From NCBI GenBank assembly GCA_023391875.1, contig JAEWAB010000004.1:248001-312000 (forward strand): 64,000 nt of DNA. Direction: 5' to 3'. This stretch comes from Bacillota bacterium. Its GTDB lineage: Bacteria > Bacillota > Clostridia > Oscillospirales > Ruminococcaceae. A program made the position numbers and the translations under genes. The notes under the pieces were generated by a model, which saw only the letters and a list, made by a program, of their open reading frames with translations, was not told where the DNA came from and did no database searches. Each line of letters begins with the position of its first letter. Position 1 is the first letter of the stretch. Below are positions 16,765-25,311 of this stretch, piece by piece.

Positions 16765-17790
16765 TCAAAACAAAATGCGTTTGCCCAGCTTGCCGCTGTC
16801 GTAGATGCCGCAGATTATCTTTTGGGTCTTCAGCGCCTCCGCGCCCGTAATATCCGGCTGCGCGTTGTTTTTTAGGGTGCCGTAGAAGTTTTCGATCTGC
16901 TTTACGTGGCTTACGCCCCAATACTGCTTCTGCTCGCCGTAATGAAAGGTCTCGCTTGGGTTTTTATCGGCGGTAAGGGTTCGACCGTCGTTAAAGCTGA
17001 TGGTGCCCTTTTCGCCCACAAGCTTTGCCGTACCCTTTTGGCAGTGCAGCTCCAGCTCAACCGGTGTGTCGCAGGTGTAGTAGTTGATGGCAAAAAACGC
17101 GGTAATAATGCCGCTTTTATACTTTATTACCCCTTCGGCGGAGTCCTCCACCTCAATTTGGCTGTGCGCACGGTTTGCAATAGAGGCGTCCACATACTCG
17201 ATGTCGTCGCCCACAAACCAGCGCATCAAGTCCATGGCGTGAATGGCTTGGTCGATGAGCACGCCGCCGCCCTCCTGCTCCCACGTGCCCTTCCAGTCGC
17301 TCTTTTGGTAGTAGTCGTCGGGGCGGTTTTGGATTACCGAAAGCTTACCGGCGTAAATCTTCCCGAGCATCCCGCTGTCCAGCGCGCTTTTAATAAGTAC
17401 CGAGCCGGGGTTGTAGCGGTTTTGAAAGATAACGCCGAGCGTCACCGCGTTGTCCTTCGCGGCCTGTACCATCTCCACCGCGTCGGCATATTCAATGGCC
17501 ATCGGCTTTTCACACAGCATATGCGCGCCGTGCTGTGCGGCAAAAATAGCCATGGGTACGTGCTCGAAATTCGGGGTGCAGATATGTACCACATCCGGCT
17601 GCTCTATTTCGATCATCTGGCGGTAGTCGGCGTACGCGCGGCAGTTCAGTTCGCGGGCGCGCTGCTGCGCAAGCTCAGGCTTTATGTCGCAAACCGCAAC
17701 CAACTCGCAGCAATCCAGATCATTAATCGGTACGGCGTGCATGGGGAAGATATCCCCGCACCCGATTATGGCTACCCTAAACCTGTTCAT
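16765..17790 (-). CDS. Gfo/Idh/MocA family oxidoreductase
   Basis: 341 aa. N-terminal Rossmann domain starts FRVAIIGCGDIFPMHAVPINDL. The family Lys lies in CEKPMA near residue 98 and the substrate-side GGGVLIDQAIHAMDLMRWF, with its catalytic His, near 180-195. These NAD(P)-dependent enzymes oxidise or reduce sugars, inositols and related polyols. Divergent from a LacI regulator with cre-like operators in the shared gap, which points to a carbohydrate-induced role. Exact substrate unknown. Confidence 0.92.
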   Translation of the reverse strand: MNRFRVAIIGCGDIFPMHAVPINDLDCCELVAVCDIKPELAQQRARELNCRAYADYRQMIEIEQPDVVHICTPNFEHVPMAIFAAQHGAHMLCEKPMAIEYADAVEMVQAAKDNAVTLGVIFQNRYNPGSVLIKSALDSGMLGKIYAGKLSVIQNRPDDYYQKSDWKGTWEQEGGGVLIDQAIHAMDLMRWFVGDDIEYVDASIANRAHSQIEVEDSAEGVIKYKSGIITAFFAINYYTCDTPVELELHCQKGTAKLVGEKGTISFNDGRTLTADKNPSETFHYGEQKQYWGVSHVKQIENFYGTLKNNAQPDITGAEALKTQKIICGIYDSGKLGKRILF

Positions 17791-17892
17791 GGGCGTGTTA
17801 CTCCTTTAATAAAGTCCATCGTACAAAAATTTGAGGAAAGCTCCGCGATGGCAGCGCAATATCGCTGCCTGGCTAAAACGACCCTTTCTTCT

Positions 17893-17921
17893 ATAATAAC
17901 CACAAAAGATAACAATTTCAA
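17893..17921 (-). promoter_or_regulatory. Promoter of the Gfo/Idh/MocA gene
   Basis: TTGAAA (17916-17921), 17-bp spacer, TATTAT (17893-17898) on the minus strand. The spacer and -35 contain GATAACAATTTCA on the plus strand, identical to half of the E. coli lac operator, so a LacI-type protein could bind here. The rest of the 17791-18296 gap holds the two operators and the regulator promoter only. Confidence 0.65.
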
Positions 17922-18035
17922 TATGTAGTGGCTTTTTTAACGCAGATATTACCTGTTCCCCGATATCTTGCTATGCCCGATAAACCTTACTCTAAACTTT
18001 TCATCACCACGTACGGAAATTAACAAAACGGAAGA

Positions 18036-18049
18036 TGAAAACGATTACA
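18036..18049. promoter_or_regulatory. cre-like / LacI-family operator 1
   Basis: TGAAAACGATTACA fits the catabolite-response and LacI-family consensus TGWAANCGNTNWCA at every fixed position. About 115 bp upstream of the Gfo promoter. Confidence 0.7.
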
Positions 18050-18217
18050 TAAAAAGTTAATAAAGAACCGATTCTCTCAATCGGCTACTAATATAGTAGC
18101 ATATTAACCGGTAAATTTCAAGGCAAATTCTGAAAATGCTCGCGGTAATAGTGCCGAAATATGCCGGATTGTATTTGTATATATGCGACAACGCAAAAAT
18201 TCTTTTGCAGATTTCTG

Positions 18218-18246
18218 TTGATATTCACAGAAAAGCATGGTAAAAT
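18218..18246 (+). promoter_or_regulatory. Promoter of the LacI regulator gene
   Basis: TTGATA (18218-18223), 17-bp spacer, TAAAAT (18241-18246). Operator 2 begins 12 bp after the -10, over the predicted start point, so the regulator should repress itself. Confidence 0.7.
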
Positions 18247-18257
18247 AACAGCATAGT

Positions 18258-18271
18258 TGTAAACGATTTCA
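18258..18271. promoter_or_regulatory. cre-like / LacI-family operator 2
   Basis: TGTAAACGATTTCA also fits TGWAANCGNTNWCA perfectly. It sits between the promoter and the ribosome site of the LacI gene. Confidence 0.72.
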
Positions 18272-18296
18272 ATATTGCCGCTCGGAGGGGAACTCA

Positions 18297-19298
18297 ATGG
18301 CTACCTTAAAGGATGTGGCAAAGCTTGCGGGGGTCTCGGTTGCAACTGCCTCACGCGTGCTGAATAAAAACAAGAACGTTTCGCCCGAAAACTACGAGGC
18401 TATCATCAGTGCGATGAAAACCCTCAACTATACGCCGAACTATCTGGGGCGCAGCCTGCGCATGAGCAGCAGCAAAAAGATTCTGGTGCTCTTGCCCTCG
18501 CTTTCCAACCAGTTTTATTCCGGCATCATGATGGGGATAGAGGACGTTGCCAACGCCAACAGCTACAGCGTGATGGCAGGCTCCACACACGGGGAAGCCA
18601 TGGCGGAGGAGAACTATTTTAAGCTGTTGTTTACGCGGATGGTAGACGGTATTATCCTTTTTTCCACCATGCTAAGCGAGGTACGCTTAAACGAGATTGC
18701 CGCGTCCTACCCGATTGTGCAGTGCTGTGAATATAAAAACGGTGTAAACGCCTCGCGCGTGATTATCGATAACGAAAAGGCCGCCTACGACGCGGTATGC
18801 CATATCATCGCCTGCGGGCACACGCGGGTGGGCCTGATGGCCGCGGGTACCACCCATCTTACCTCCATCGACCGCACCAACGGCTACAAGCGCGCCCTTA
18901 CCGAGCACGGCATCCCGGTTTATGAAGACTATATTGTACACGCCGATTACAACTCGAAAAAGGCAATGACGGCCTGCGAAACGCTGATGCACCTGCAAAA
19001 CCCGCCTACCGCCATCTTCTGTATCTCGGACGGCATGGCCGTGGGGACGATACGAAAGCTGTACGACATGGGCTATAAAGTGCCCGACGACATTGTCGTG
19101 GTGGGCTTTGACAACACCAGCGTCACCGAGTTTTATACCCCCACCATCACCACCATTTCGCAGCCAAGGTATGAGATGGGCGCTACCGCCATGCGGATGA
19201 TGCTTAAAAAGCTGGAGGATGTCAACTCCCCAACCGAGTTTGTCACCCTGCCGCACGAGCTGATCGTCAGGCAATCCACCAACCCGAACGCAAGATAA
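18297..19298 (+). CDS. LacI family transcriptional regulator
   Basis: 333 aa. The first 50 residues are a canonical LacI helix-turn-helix and hinge (ATLKDVAKLAGVSVATASRVLN ... YTPNYLGRSLR). The rest is a periplasmic-binding-protein-like sensor domain with FDNTSVTEFYTPTITTISQP near the end. GGAGGGG precedes ATG. Likely represses the divergent oxidoreductase and itself through two matching operators, and releases on binding a sugar. CcpA is an alternative, but CcpA is rarely found in this genomic setting. Confidence 0.93.
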   Translation: MATLKDVAKLAGVSVATASRVLNKNKNVSPENYEAIISAMKTLNYTPNYLGRSLRMSSSKKILVLLPSLSNQFYSGIMMGIEDVANANSYSVMAGSTHGEAMAEENYFKLLFTRMVDGIILFSTMLSEVRLNEIAASYPIVQCCEYKNGVNASRVIIDNEKAAYDAVCHIIACGHTRVGLMAAGTTHLTSIDRTNGYKRALTEHGIPVYEDYIVHADYNSKKAMTACETLMHLQNPPTAIFCISDGMAVGTIRKLYDMGYKVPDDIVVVGFDNTSVTEFYTPTITTISQPRYEMGATAMRMMLKKLEDVNSPTEFVTLPHELIVRQSTNPNAR

Positions 19299-19333
19299 CG
19301 AATCTATTTTGAATAGTTGCTTCCTGTATTGGC

Positions 19334-19370
19334 AAAGGAGCCGTGCGCGGTTATCGCGTACGGCTCCTTT
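19334..19370. terminator. Bidirectional terminator, LacI gene / M20 peptidase gene
   Basis: Long stem AAAGGAGCCGT(G)CGCG / CGCGTACGGCTCCTTT between convergent stops. Confidence 0.88.
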
Positions 19371-19381
19371 GTGCGTCTAAA

Positions 19382-20695
19382 CTATAACTTTTTAATCAGC
19401 TTTTCATAAAACGCCGCGCACTCGTCGATCTTTTTAAGCTCTATGCGCTCGTTCTCGGCGTGGATGGCGGCGCGGTCCTCCTTCGAAAGCCGCAGGGGGG
19501 TAAAACGGTACACGTTATCGGAGATGCGGCAGAAGTGCCGTGAATCCGAGCAGGCCATCATCAGGTAGGGGGTAACCAGCGTATCCTGCCAGCTTTCGCT
19601 GATGGTTTGTGCCAGCAGGTCATACCGCTCATCCATCTTGGAGATTTTCGACGGCTCGTTGGCACATACCTTGGTTACCTCAATGCCCTTACCCGCAAGC
19701 TTTTGAATGCGGCCGATGGTGCTTTCCACCGTTTCGCCCTGCAAAATTCTGAAATTGGCGGTGGCCGACGCCGTTTTAGGCAGTACGTTGGTCTGCCTGC
19801 TGCCGCGGGACATGGTAAAAGCGCAGGTCGTCCTTGTCATGGCGGCAAGCTCGCCGCCGCTTACCTTACAGATAAGCTTTACCAAGGGTGCCGTGAGCCA
19901 CAGGTTGGTAAAGACAAATTTTGAGGCACCGTTTGTAGAGCTTTTGCCCAGATACGCGAGCATGCTGCGCACCGGGGCAGTCAGGCGCTGCTTAAAGGGG
20001 TGCGCCTCCACACGACACACGGCATTTGCCACCGCGCCGATGGCGGTAACCTTGGGCGGGGAAGAGGCGTGCCCCGCTTTGGAGGTCGCCGTCAGCATCA
20101 GGTCAGCCATACCCTTCTCGGCAATGCCGATAACGGCGCAGTTTTTGGTGACGCCGGGGAAGATGTTTGACACAATGGCGCCGCCCTCGTCCAGCACAAA
20201 GCTTAGGCGGATGCCCCGCTGATTCAGCGCGTCCACAATCGCGGGCGCCGAAGAGCCCATGATTTCCTCGTCCCCCGAAAAGGCAAGGTAGAGGTCGTTT
20301 CGGGGTACAAATCCCTCGCCCAGCAGAGCCTCGGCCCCCTCCAGAACGCCGCAGAGGGTCACCTTGGTATCAATCGTGCCGCGGCCCCACAATACCCCGT
20401 CTTTGATCACGCCGTCAAAGGGCGGTTCCTGCCATGCCCCGCCTGTTTCCACCACATCGTAGTGCGCCATCAGGGCGGAGGGGGCGCCGCTGCTTTTGCC
20501 CTTTAAGGTCAATAATATACCGCTGTTGCCGATTTCTTCGTATGTACAGCTTTTAAACACGTTCGGGTAGCGCTGCCGCAGGTAGTCGCGAAAGGCGGTA
20601 AACTCCGCGCGGTTTGCGTCCGGCTCGTTTCTTACCGAGACGGTTTTAAAGGTAATCATCCTAGCGAGCGATTCTACAGCCCGACTGTTACTCAT
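19382..20695 (-). CDS. M20 family metallopeptidase
   Basis: 437 aa. Metal-site motifs are present: ALMAHYDVVETGG (first His and Asp), LWGRGTIDTKVTL (bridging Asp) and SGDEEIMGS (catalytic Glu-Glu pair), with the C-terminal DSRHFCRISDNVYRFTP. Length and motifs match the carboxypeptidase S-like M20 group, which cuts di- or tripeptides or N-acyl amino acids in the cytosol. Last gene of a three-gene operon after two membrane proteins (gap 17 bp), which suggests it works on what they import. Confidence 0.9.
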   Translation of the reverse strand: MSNSRAVESLARMITFKTVSVRNEPDANRAEFTAFRDYLRQRYPNVFKSCTYEEIGNSGILLTLKGKSSGAPSALMAHYDVVETGGAWQEPPFDGVIKDGVLWGRGTIDTKVTLCGVLEGAEALLGEGFVPRNDLYLAFSGDEEIMGSSAPAIVDALNQRGIRLSFVLDEGGAIVSNIFPGVTKNCAVIGIAEKGMADLMLTATSKAGHASSPPKVTAIGAVANAVCRVEAHPFKQRLTAPVRSMLAYLGKSSTNGASKFVFTNLWLTAPLVKLICKVSGGELAAMTRTTCAFTMSRGSRQTNVLPKTASATANFRILQGETVESTIGRIQKLAGKGIEVTKVCANEPSKISKMDERYDLLAQTISESWQDTLVTPYLMMACSDSRHFCRISDNVYRFTPLRLSKEDRAAIHAENERIELKKIDECAAFYEKLIKKL

Positions 20696-20712
20696 CGTTC
20701 AGTCCTTCTTTA

Positions 20713-21369
20713 TTATAACAGATTTTTCTTGTACAATATCCTTGCGGCTCCGATGGAGAGCAGCGCCGCTACCGGAACCAGTATGCCCACCGAGCTTGAA
20801 AGGGACGGCACAAAGATAAACAGCGCGATCATGGCGATCATGGGCGTCAGCGCGATCTTGATGTTTTTAGAAATATACACCACGCCCAGCCCGCCGAAGA
20901 GCGCCGGAAGGATGTTGTCAAACGCGGGCTTTAACGCGGGGGTCTCCAAAAGCGGGGTAAGCGGGATGAGCAAAACCACACCCGCTACAATAATCAGCGT
21001 GGTGATGATTGATGAGGTAGCGATGGCGATGGTGGAGATCACCTCGCCCTCCTCGCTGCCGGGCTTTACGTCCGCGGCCTCCATGGCGGAGAGCGCGCAG
21101 GGTACCTTCAGGTTGGTTACGTTGCCGGTAACAAACCCCAGATAGGTGCCCGCGTTGCCAAGCATGGGGGCGTAGGTAAATACCTCGATGGCGCACACCG
21201 TCCAGAAAATCGGGGCGACGCCAAGCAAGCCCTGCAGAACCTTTACCGGGTCGGGCCATATATTATTCACCAGGCAAAACAGTACCGGTACGCTGAACAT
21301 CACCACCAAGGCGGCAACCATCCAGGTTCGGCCCCATAGGTGTGTGGATTCTTCATAGCTTCTTTTCAT
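20713..21369 (-). CDS. Uncharacterised membrane protein, transporter candidate B
   Basis: 218 aa, five to six membrane helices. The middle (FTYAPMLGNAGTYLGFVTGNVTNLKVPCALSA) is rich in Gly, Asn and Thr, as in ion or substrate paths, followed by a soluble acidic loop near residues 100-112. Ribosome site GGAGGGG; 12 bp after its partner gene. It always seems to need the neighbour: both are half-size for a secondary transporter. I do not recognise a named family with confidence. Confidence 0.65.
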   Translation of the reverse strand: MKRSYEESTHLWGRTWMVAALVVMFSVPVLFCLVNNIWPDPVKVLQGLLGVAPIFWTVCAIEVFTYAPMLGNAGTYLGFVTGNVTNLKVPCALSAMEAADVKPGSEEGEVISTIAIATSSIITTLIIVAGVVLLIPLTPLLETPALKPAFDNILPALFGGLGVVYISKNIKIALTPMIAMIALFIFVPSLSSSVGILVPVAALLSIGAARILYKKNLL

Positions 21370-21381
21370 GTCCGCCCCTCC

Positions 21382-22083
21382 TTAAACCATTCGGTTAAAC
21401 AGTATCGCCAGCGCCATGGCACCGATCATGCTAAACGGCAGGGCGTAGTTTTTAAGCCACTCGGCGCCGCACTTTTTAACCAGCAGGCCGCATACCGCCA
21501 TAATCACCGCGGAGCTTATCAGGGTAAGCACCGAAAGGATACCGTTTGAAATACCCATGCCGAGGAAGGCCGAAATCATGCCTAAAAACAGTGCGGCCAT
21601 AAAGATGTCGCCCCATTTTTCGTCGCGTTTTTTCATCGAGTTCAGCCCGCCGCGCAGCTTTTTTAAAAAGAGTGGGACGATAATGAGTGGGGTAATGCAG
21701 CCGCTGGTCATTACCCAGATGATAGCCGCAAACACCCGGATATCGGTAATGTCGCCGGTAATCGAAAGCCCGAAGGCGTTTGCCGCAGCCTCCGCCGCAG
21801 GCAGCTCGTATGTAACGGCACCGATTACACTTAAGCGTATCCACGGCAGCGCCACACCAAGCGCTTTAGAAAGGGTAATGAGTGCAAGCAGGATAGAGAT
21901 TGAGGGGGTAATGGAAAAGATAGCGGAGGAGATGATGGTCTTTTTTACGGTAGCACCCGTTATCCCCAGCGCTTTGCTTCGCGCTACCGACCTTACGAGA
22001 AAAAAGACCGATTGCGCGATGACGAAGACTGCGACGAAGCTGCCAAGCACGAACATCAGCGTGCTGTTTTTAAAATCGCCCAT
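21382..22083 (-). CDS. DUF5058-like membrane protein, transporter candidate A
   Basis: 233 aa from ATG at 22083 (MGDFKNSTLM) with AAAGGA 8 nt upstream; longer in-frame starts run into the promoter region. Six or seven membrane helices, with AQSVFFLVRSVARSKALG after the first and a substrate-path-like ITPSISILLAL. It resembles DUF5058 proteins. Together with the next gene it could form a two-subunit carrier. Operon order: this gene, candidate B, M20 peptidase; an M24 peptidase lies divergently upstream. Confidence 0.65.
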   Translation of the reverse strand: MGDFKNSTLMFVLGSFVAVFVIAQSVFFLVRSVARSKALGITGATVKKTIISSAIFSITPSISILLALITLSKALGVALPWIRLSVIGAVTYELPAAEAAANAFGLSITGDITDIRVFAAIIWVMTSGCITPLIIVPLFLKKLRGGLNSMKKRDEKWGDIFMAALFLGMISAFLGMGISNGILSVLTLISSAVIMAVCGLLVKKCGAEWLKNYALPFSMIGAMALAILFNRMV

Positions 22084-22201
22084 AGTGTCAATCCTTTCAA
22101 TAATATTGAGCCGACTTGTGTTAAATCGCTTGCAAATATTATCAAAAGCATAGCACACACCATAAGCGATTGCAAACCTTTCCACGCTTTTTGCAGAAAG
22201 G

Positions 22202-22230
22202 TTGCCAGCCTTGCCAGTTTGCGGTATACT
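22202..22230 (+). promoter_or_regulatory. Promoter of the M24 peptidase gene
   Basis: TTGCCA (22202-22207), 17-bp spacer, TATACT (22225-22230); the start codon is 34 nt further on. Confidence 0.75.
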
Positions 22231-22263
22231 AACGGTAAATACAGCAGTTGTACGGAGGCCGGA

Positions 22264-23454
22264 ATGGAGCAAAACCCTACAAAAACAGAGCTTGAAAACC
22301 GCCTTGCCGCATTTTGCAAGGCGATGGATGCCGAGCACCCGGATTGGGATACCGCGCTCATCGTCAGCAAGGTAAACCAGTACTATTTTACGGGTACCAT
22401 GCAGGATGGCCTACTCATGATTCAACGGGGTGGCAAGGCCTATTACTTCGTGCGCAGAAGTTTGGAACGTGCTAGGGAGGAATCTCCCCTCGCCGATCTC
22501 TACGCCATGGAGAGCTACCGCGACGCCGCCGCGATTGCGGGGGCGGCCTGCGGCAGCACCTACCTCGAAACCGAGGTTGCCACTATCGGGATACTCGAGC
22601 GGCTGAAAAAGCACTTTACGATTGACAGCATCGGTTCGCTCGACAGAACCCTGCTGTTTGTGCGCGCGGTAAAATCGCCCTACGAGCTTGCGTGGGCGGA
22701 GTATTCGGGCAAACGCCACCACGAGCTGCTTACAAACGTCGTGCCCGCGCTGTTAAAAGAGGGGATGAGCGAGGCCGATTTGGTGGGCGCGCTCTACGAG
22801 CAGATGATACGCTATGGGTATCAGGGCATCAGCCGCTTTGCCATGTTTCAAACCGAGATGGTGGTAGGGCAACTGGGCTTTGGTGAAAACTCGCTTTACC
22901 CCACCAGCTTCGACGGCCCGGGCGGAGCCCGCGGCCTCTGCCCCGCGGCGCCGCTCGGCGGCAGCAGACAGCGTACCCTTAAAAAAGGAGACCTTGTGTT
23001 TGTGGACATCGCGTTTGCAGTAAACGGCTATCACAGCGATAAAACACAGGTATACCAGTTCGGCGGCAGGCCTGCCGAGGGTACGGTGAAGGCACATCGG
23101 GCCTGCATGGAGGTGCAAAAACGGCTGGCCGAGCGGCTATTGCCCGGCGCCGCTGCGTCCGCGCTCTACCAAGATACGATGCAAGGGCTGCCGGAGGATT
23201 TTAAACAAAACTTCATGGGCTTTGGCAGCCGTCGGGTAAAGTTTCTAGGCCACGGCATCGGGCTGCACATCGATGAAATGCCCGTCATTGCAAAAGGTTT
23301 TGATATCCCGCTTGCAGAAAATATGTTGCTCGCGCTCGAACCCAAGAAGGGTATTGCGGGTGTCGGCATGGTCGGGGTGGAGGATACCTATGTGGTTACC
23401 CCCGAGGGAGGCCGATGCATCACGGGCGGCGGCTCCGACATTATTCTGGTATAA
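22264..23454 (+). CDS. M24 family (Xaa-Pro aminopeptidase-like) metallopeptidase
   Basis: 396 aa from ATG at 22264 (GGAGG 5 nt upstream). The first 160 residues form a creatinase-like N-domain, the rest a pita-bread peptidase domain. All five dinuclear metal ligands can be traced: Asp in FVDIAF, Asp in YHSDKT, His in GHGIGLHIDEMP, Glu in LALEPKK and Glu in GVEDTY. It should therefore be active, probably on Xaa-Pro peptides. Divergent from the two membrane proteins plus M20 peptidase, which together look like a peptide-use locus. Confidence 0.92.
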   Translation: MEQNPTKTELENRLAAFCKAMDAEHPDWDTALIVSKVNQYYFTGTMQDGLLMIQRGGKAYYFVRRSLERAREESPLADLYAMESYRDAAAIAGAACGSTYLETEVATIGILERLKKHFTIDSIGSLDRTLLFVRAVKSPYELAWAEYSGKRHHELLTNVVPALLKEGMSEADLVGALYEQMIRYGYQGISRFAMFQTEMVVGQLGFGENSLYPTSFDGPGGARGLCPAAPLGGSRQRTLKKGDLVFVDIAFAVNGYHSDKTQVYQFGGRPAEGTVKAHRACMEVQKRLAERLLPGAAASALYQDTMQGLPEDFKQNFMGFGSRRVKFLGHGIGLHIDEMPVIAKGFDIPLAENMLLALEPKKGIAGVGMVGVEDTYVVTPEGGRCITGGGSDIILV

Positions 23455-23457
23455 CAA

Positions 23458-23491
23458 AGGGCGCTCCGTATTTTATGCGAAGCGCCTTTTT
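23458..23491 (+). terminator. Terminator of the M24 peptidase gene
   Basis: GGCGCT / AGCGCC stem with flanking A and T runs immediately after the stop codon. Confidence 0.8.
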
Positions 23492-23584
23492 TATAAGCAA
23501 AAATCCATTCAACGCACACGAGGACACCCATGAGCTACGCTGGCGGGTATTTTAAATTTTTATCAATGATAATTCATAAAGCTA

Positions 23585-23613
23585 TTGAAAAAGCTGTCGG
23601 ACAATATTATACT
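23585..23613 (+). promoter_or_regulatory. Promoter of the TetR-reductase operon
   Basis: TTGAAA (23585-23590), 17-bp spacer, TATACT (23608-23613). The downstream leader has TTGAT...TTCAA and GTTCAATTC half-sites that could be an autoregulatory operator. Confidence 0.7.
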
Positions 23614-23667
23614 ATATTTGATCAATGTTCAAAACCGTGTTCAATTCAGCGTTCGATAGGAGCTAAA

Positions 23668-24246
23668 ATGAAAAAACCAGATGACATTAAAAATAGGATT
23701 ATCGTCGCCACTACAGAGCTTATTGCTGCAAGCAACGGAAACGTAGACGAGATTACAACACGAGCCATTGCCGAGAGGGTACAGGTCGGGGTAGGGCTTA
23801 TTAATTATCACTTTCAGACTAAAGAAAATCTAATAGAGATTTGTGTTCAAAAAATCATTGCAAATGTCATTGTCCAGTTTAAGCCGCCCCAAAATGAGAA
23901 CTTAAGCTGTGTAGAGAGGTTAAAAGGCGTGGCCAAAGCGGTTGCTGATTTTTTAATAGAGAACCCCTCGGTATCTAAAATCTCTATTTTAGGGGATTAC
24001 CATAAGCCGCAGGCTATTGATAATACCATGAAAACAGTGCAGGGCTTTATGAACTCCCTTCAGGGAACAGAGCTTTCGGAGAGCACTAAAAAAATCCTGA
24101 TGTTTGAGCTGGTATCCATACTACAGGCCGCGTTTTTGCGGAAAGACCTAAGCAAAGAGCTTTGGGGGTACGATTTTAACCAGAAACCAGAGCGGGATCA
24201 GTTCATCGATTTGGCCGTAGAAGCGTTAATGAAGGGGTGTGTGTGA
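23668..24246 (+). CDS. TetR family regulator
   Basis: 192 aa from ATG at 23668 (ATAGGAG upstream). N-terminal helix-turn-helix (ITTRAIAERVQVGVGLINYHFQTKENLI). The C-terminal ligand domain is unassigned. The stop codon overlaps the next start (TGATG), so it is translationally coupled to the flavin reductase it probably controls. Confidence 0.88.
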   Translation: MKKPDDIKNRIIVATTELIAASNGNVDEITTRAIAERVQVGVGLINYHFQTKENLIEICVQKIIANVIVQFKPPQNENLSCVERLKGVAKAVADFLIENPSVSKISILGDYHKPQAIDNTMKTVQGFMNSLQGTELSESTKKILMFELVSILQAAFLRKDLSKELWGYDFNQKPERDQFIDLAVEALMKGCV

Positions 24247-25043
24247 TGAAATGCCTGATTATTAATGGAAGCTCCCGCAAGGGTAACACGTGGAAGCTTA
24301 CGGAGATGGTCAAAGAGAACCTGAAAAGCCACAGTCTAGACATCATATTTGAAGAGGTTCATCTGAAGAATTTAAACCTGCCGTTTTGCGCAGGGTGCAG
24401 CCTCTGCTTCCGCAAAGGGCATGAATACTGTCCACATCACGAGATTACAGAGGTTATTATGGCAAAGATCGAAGAATCCGACGGTGTGATCTTTACGGCG
24501 CCCACCTATAATATGCAGATGCCCGCACTGATGAAGAACCTGATTGACCATTTCTGCTTCTTGATGCACCGCCCGAGGTACTTTGATAAGATTGCGCTGG
24601 TTGTCTCCACCACCGGTGCGGTCGGGGTAAAAAACGCGACAAAGTATATGGCGGGCGCGGTCATCGGATGGGGCTTTAACCGATGCTATCAACTGCCGAT
24701 TGCCTCCATCAGCTGGAACGACTATCAGCCGACAGAAAAGCAGCGGAAAAAATGCGCTATGGTTACAGAAAGGTTTTACGCCGATCTTGTCAGCAAGAAG
24801 CTGCATTCCCCCGCGTTATCGGCGTTGATACCGTATAATCTATTTCGCGGTATGAGCCGTACCTATCTGCCGGGAACGCGGTATGAAAGCTATGACGGCG
24901 CTTATTGGGAAGAGAGCGGGCTGCTCGGCGAGCCTTATTCGCCCAAGGTGCCGATGCCCATTCACAAGCGGGCGTTCGGTAATTTCTTTTATTGGCTTGG
25001 GAAAAGTATGTCCAAAAAGGTTATTGTTACATATAAAAAGTAA
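24246..25043 (+). CDS. NAD(P)H-dependent flavin reductase / flavodoxin-fold protein
   Basis: 265 aa from ATG at 24246, overlapping the TetR stop by one base; AAGGGG sits 7 nt upstream. The FMN-binding start CLIINGSSRKGNTWKL and FTAPTYNMQMPALMKNLID are typical. CAGCSLCFRKGHEYCPHH carries four Cys and resembles the cluster or redox site of iron-sulfur flavoproteins, though the spacing is not the standard compact one. C-terminal 80 residues are an extension beyond the usual 180-aa core. Likely reduces quinones, azo or nitro compounds or is an electron carrier. Confidence 0.85.
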   Translation: MKCLIINGSSRKGNTWKLTEMVKENLKSHSLDIIFEEVHLKNLNLPFCAGCSLCFRKGHEYCPHHEITEVIMAKIEESDGVIFTAPTYNMQMPALMKNLIDHFCFLMHRPRYFDKIALVVSTTGAVGVKNATKYMAGAVIGWGFNRCYQLPIASISWNDYQPTEKQRKKCAMVTERFYADLVSKKLHSPALSALIPYNLFRGMSRTYLPGTRYESYDGAYWEESGLLGEPYSPKVPMPIHKRAFGNFFYWLGKSMSKKVIVTYKK

Positions 25044-25054
25044 GATCAACGTAT

Positions 25055-25091
25055 AAAGGAGCGCTCCGTGCAAGGCTGCGGAGGCTCCTTT
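25055..25091 (+). terminator. Terminator of the TetR-reductase operon
   Basis: AAAGGAGC(G)CTCCG / CGGAGGCTCCTTT stem. Confidence 0.8.
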
Positions 25092-25210
25092 GTGGTATCT
25101 GGCTTCATTTTACCTTTTCACGTTAAATTTTATGGCATATTTCGGGCAGAATAATCATTATATCCTGTCAATGGGCAGGTTTTACACATCGACATTTAAT
25201 TAAAAAGTTA

Positions 25211-25239
25211 TTGACAGCACCCCAATAGCGTGCTAGGAT
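25211..25239 (+). promoter_or_regulatory. Promoter of gapN
   Basis: Consensus TTGACA (25211-25216), 17-bp spacer, TAGGAT (25234-25239). Confidence 0.78.
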
Positions 25240-25311
25240 ATTAAATATACAAATTCGGTATACTATCAGGCTGGATTACTTATATTCAGCGATAGAAAGG
25301 GGTAGGCTTAG

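Noticed and set aside
16906..17928. 340-codon open frame on the plus strand
   Set aside because: Antisense of the Gfo/Idh/MocA gene, with no ribosome site and His/Val/Leu-rich shadow composition.
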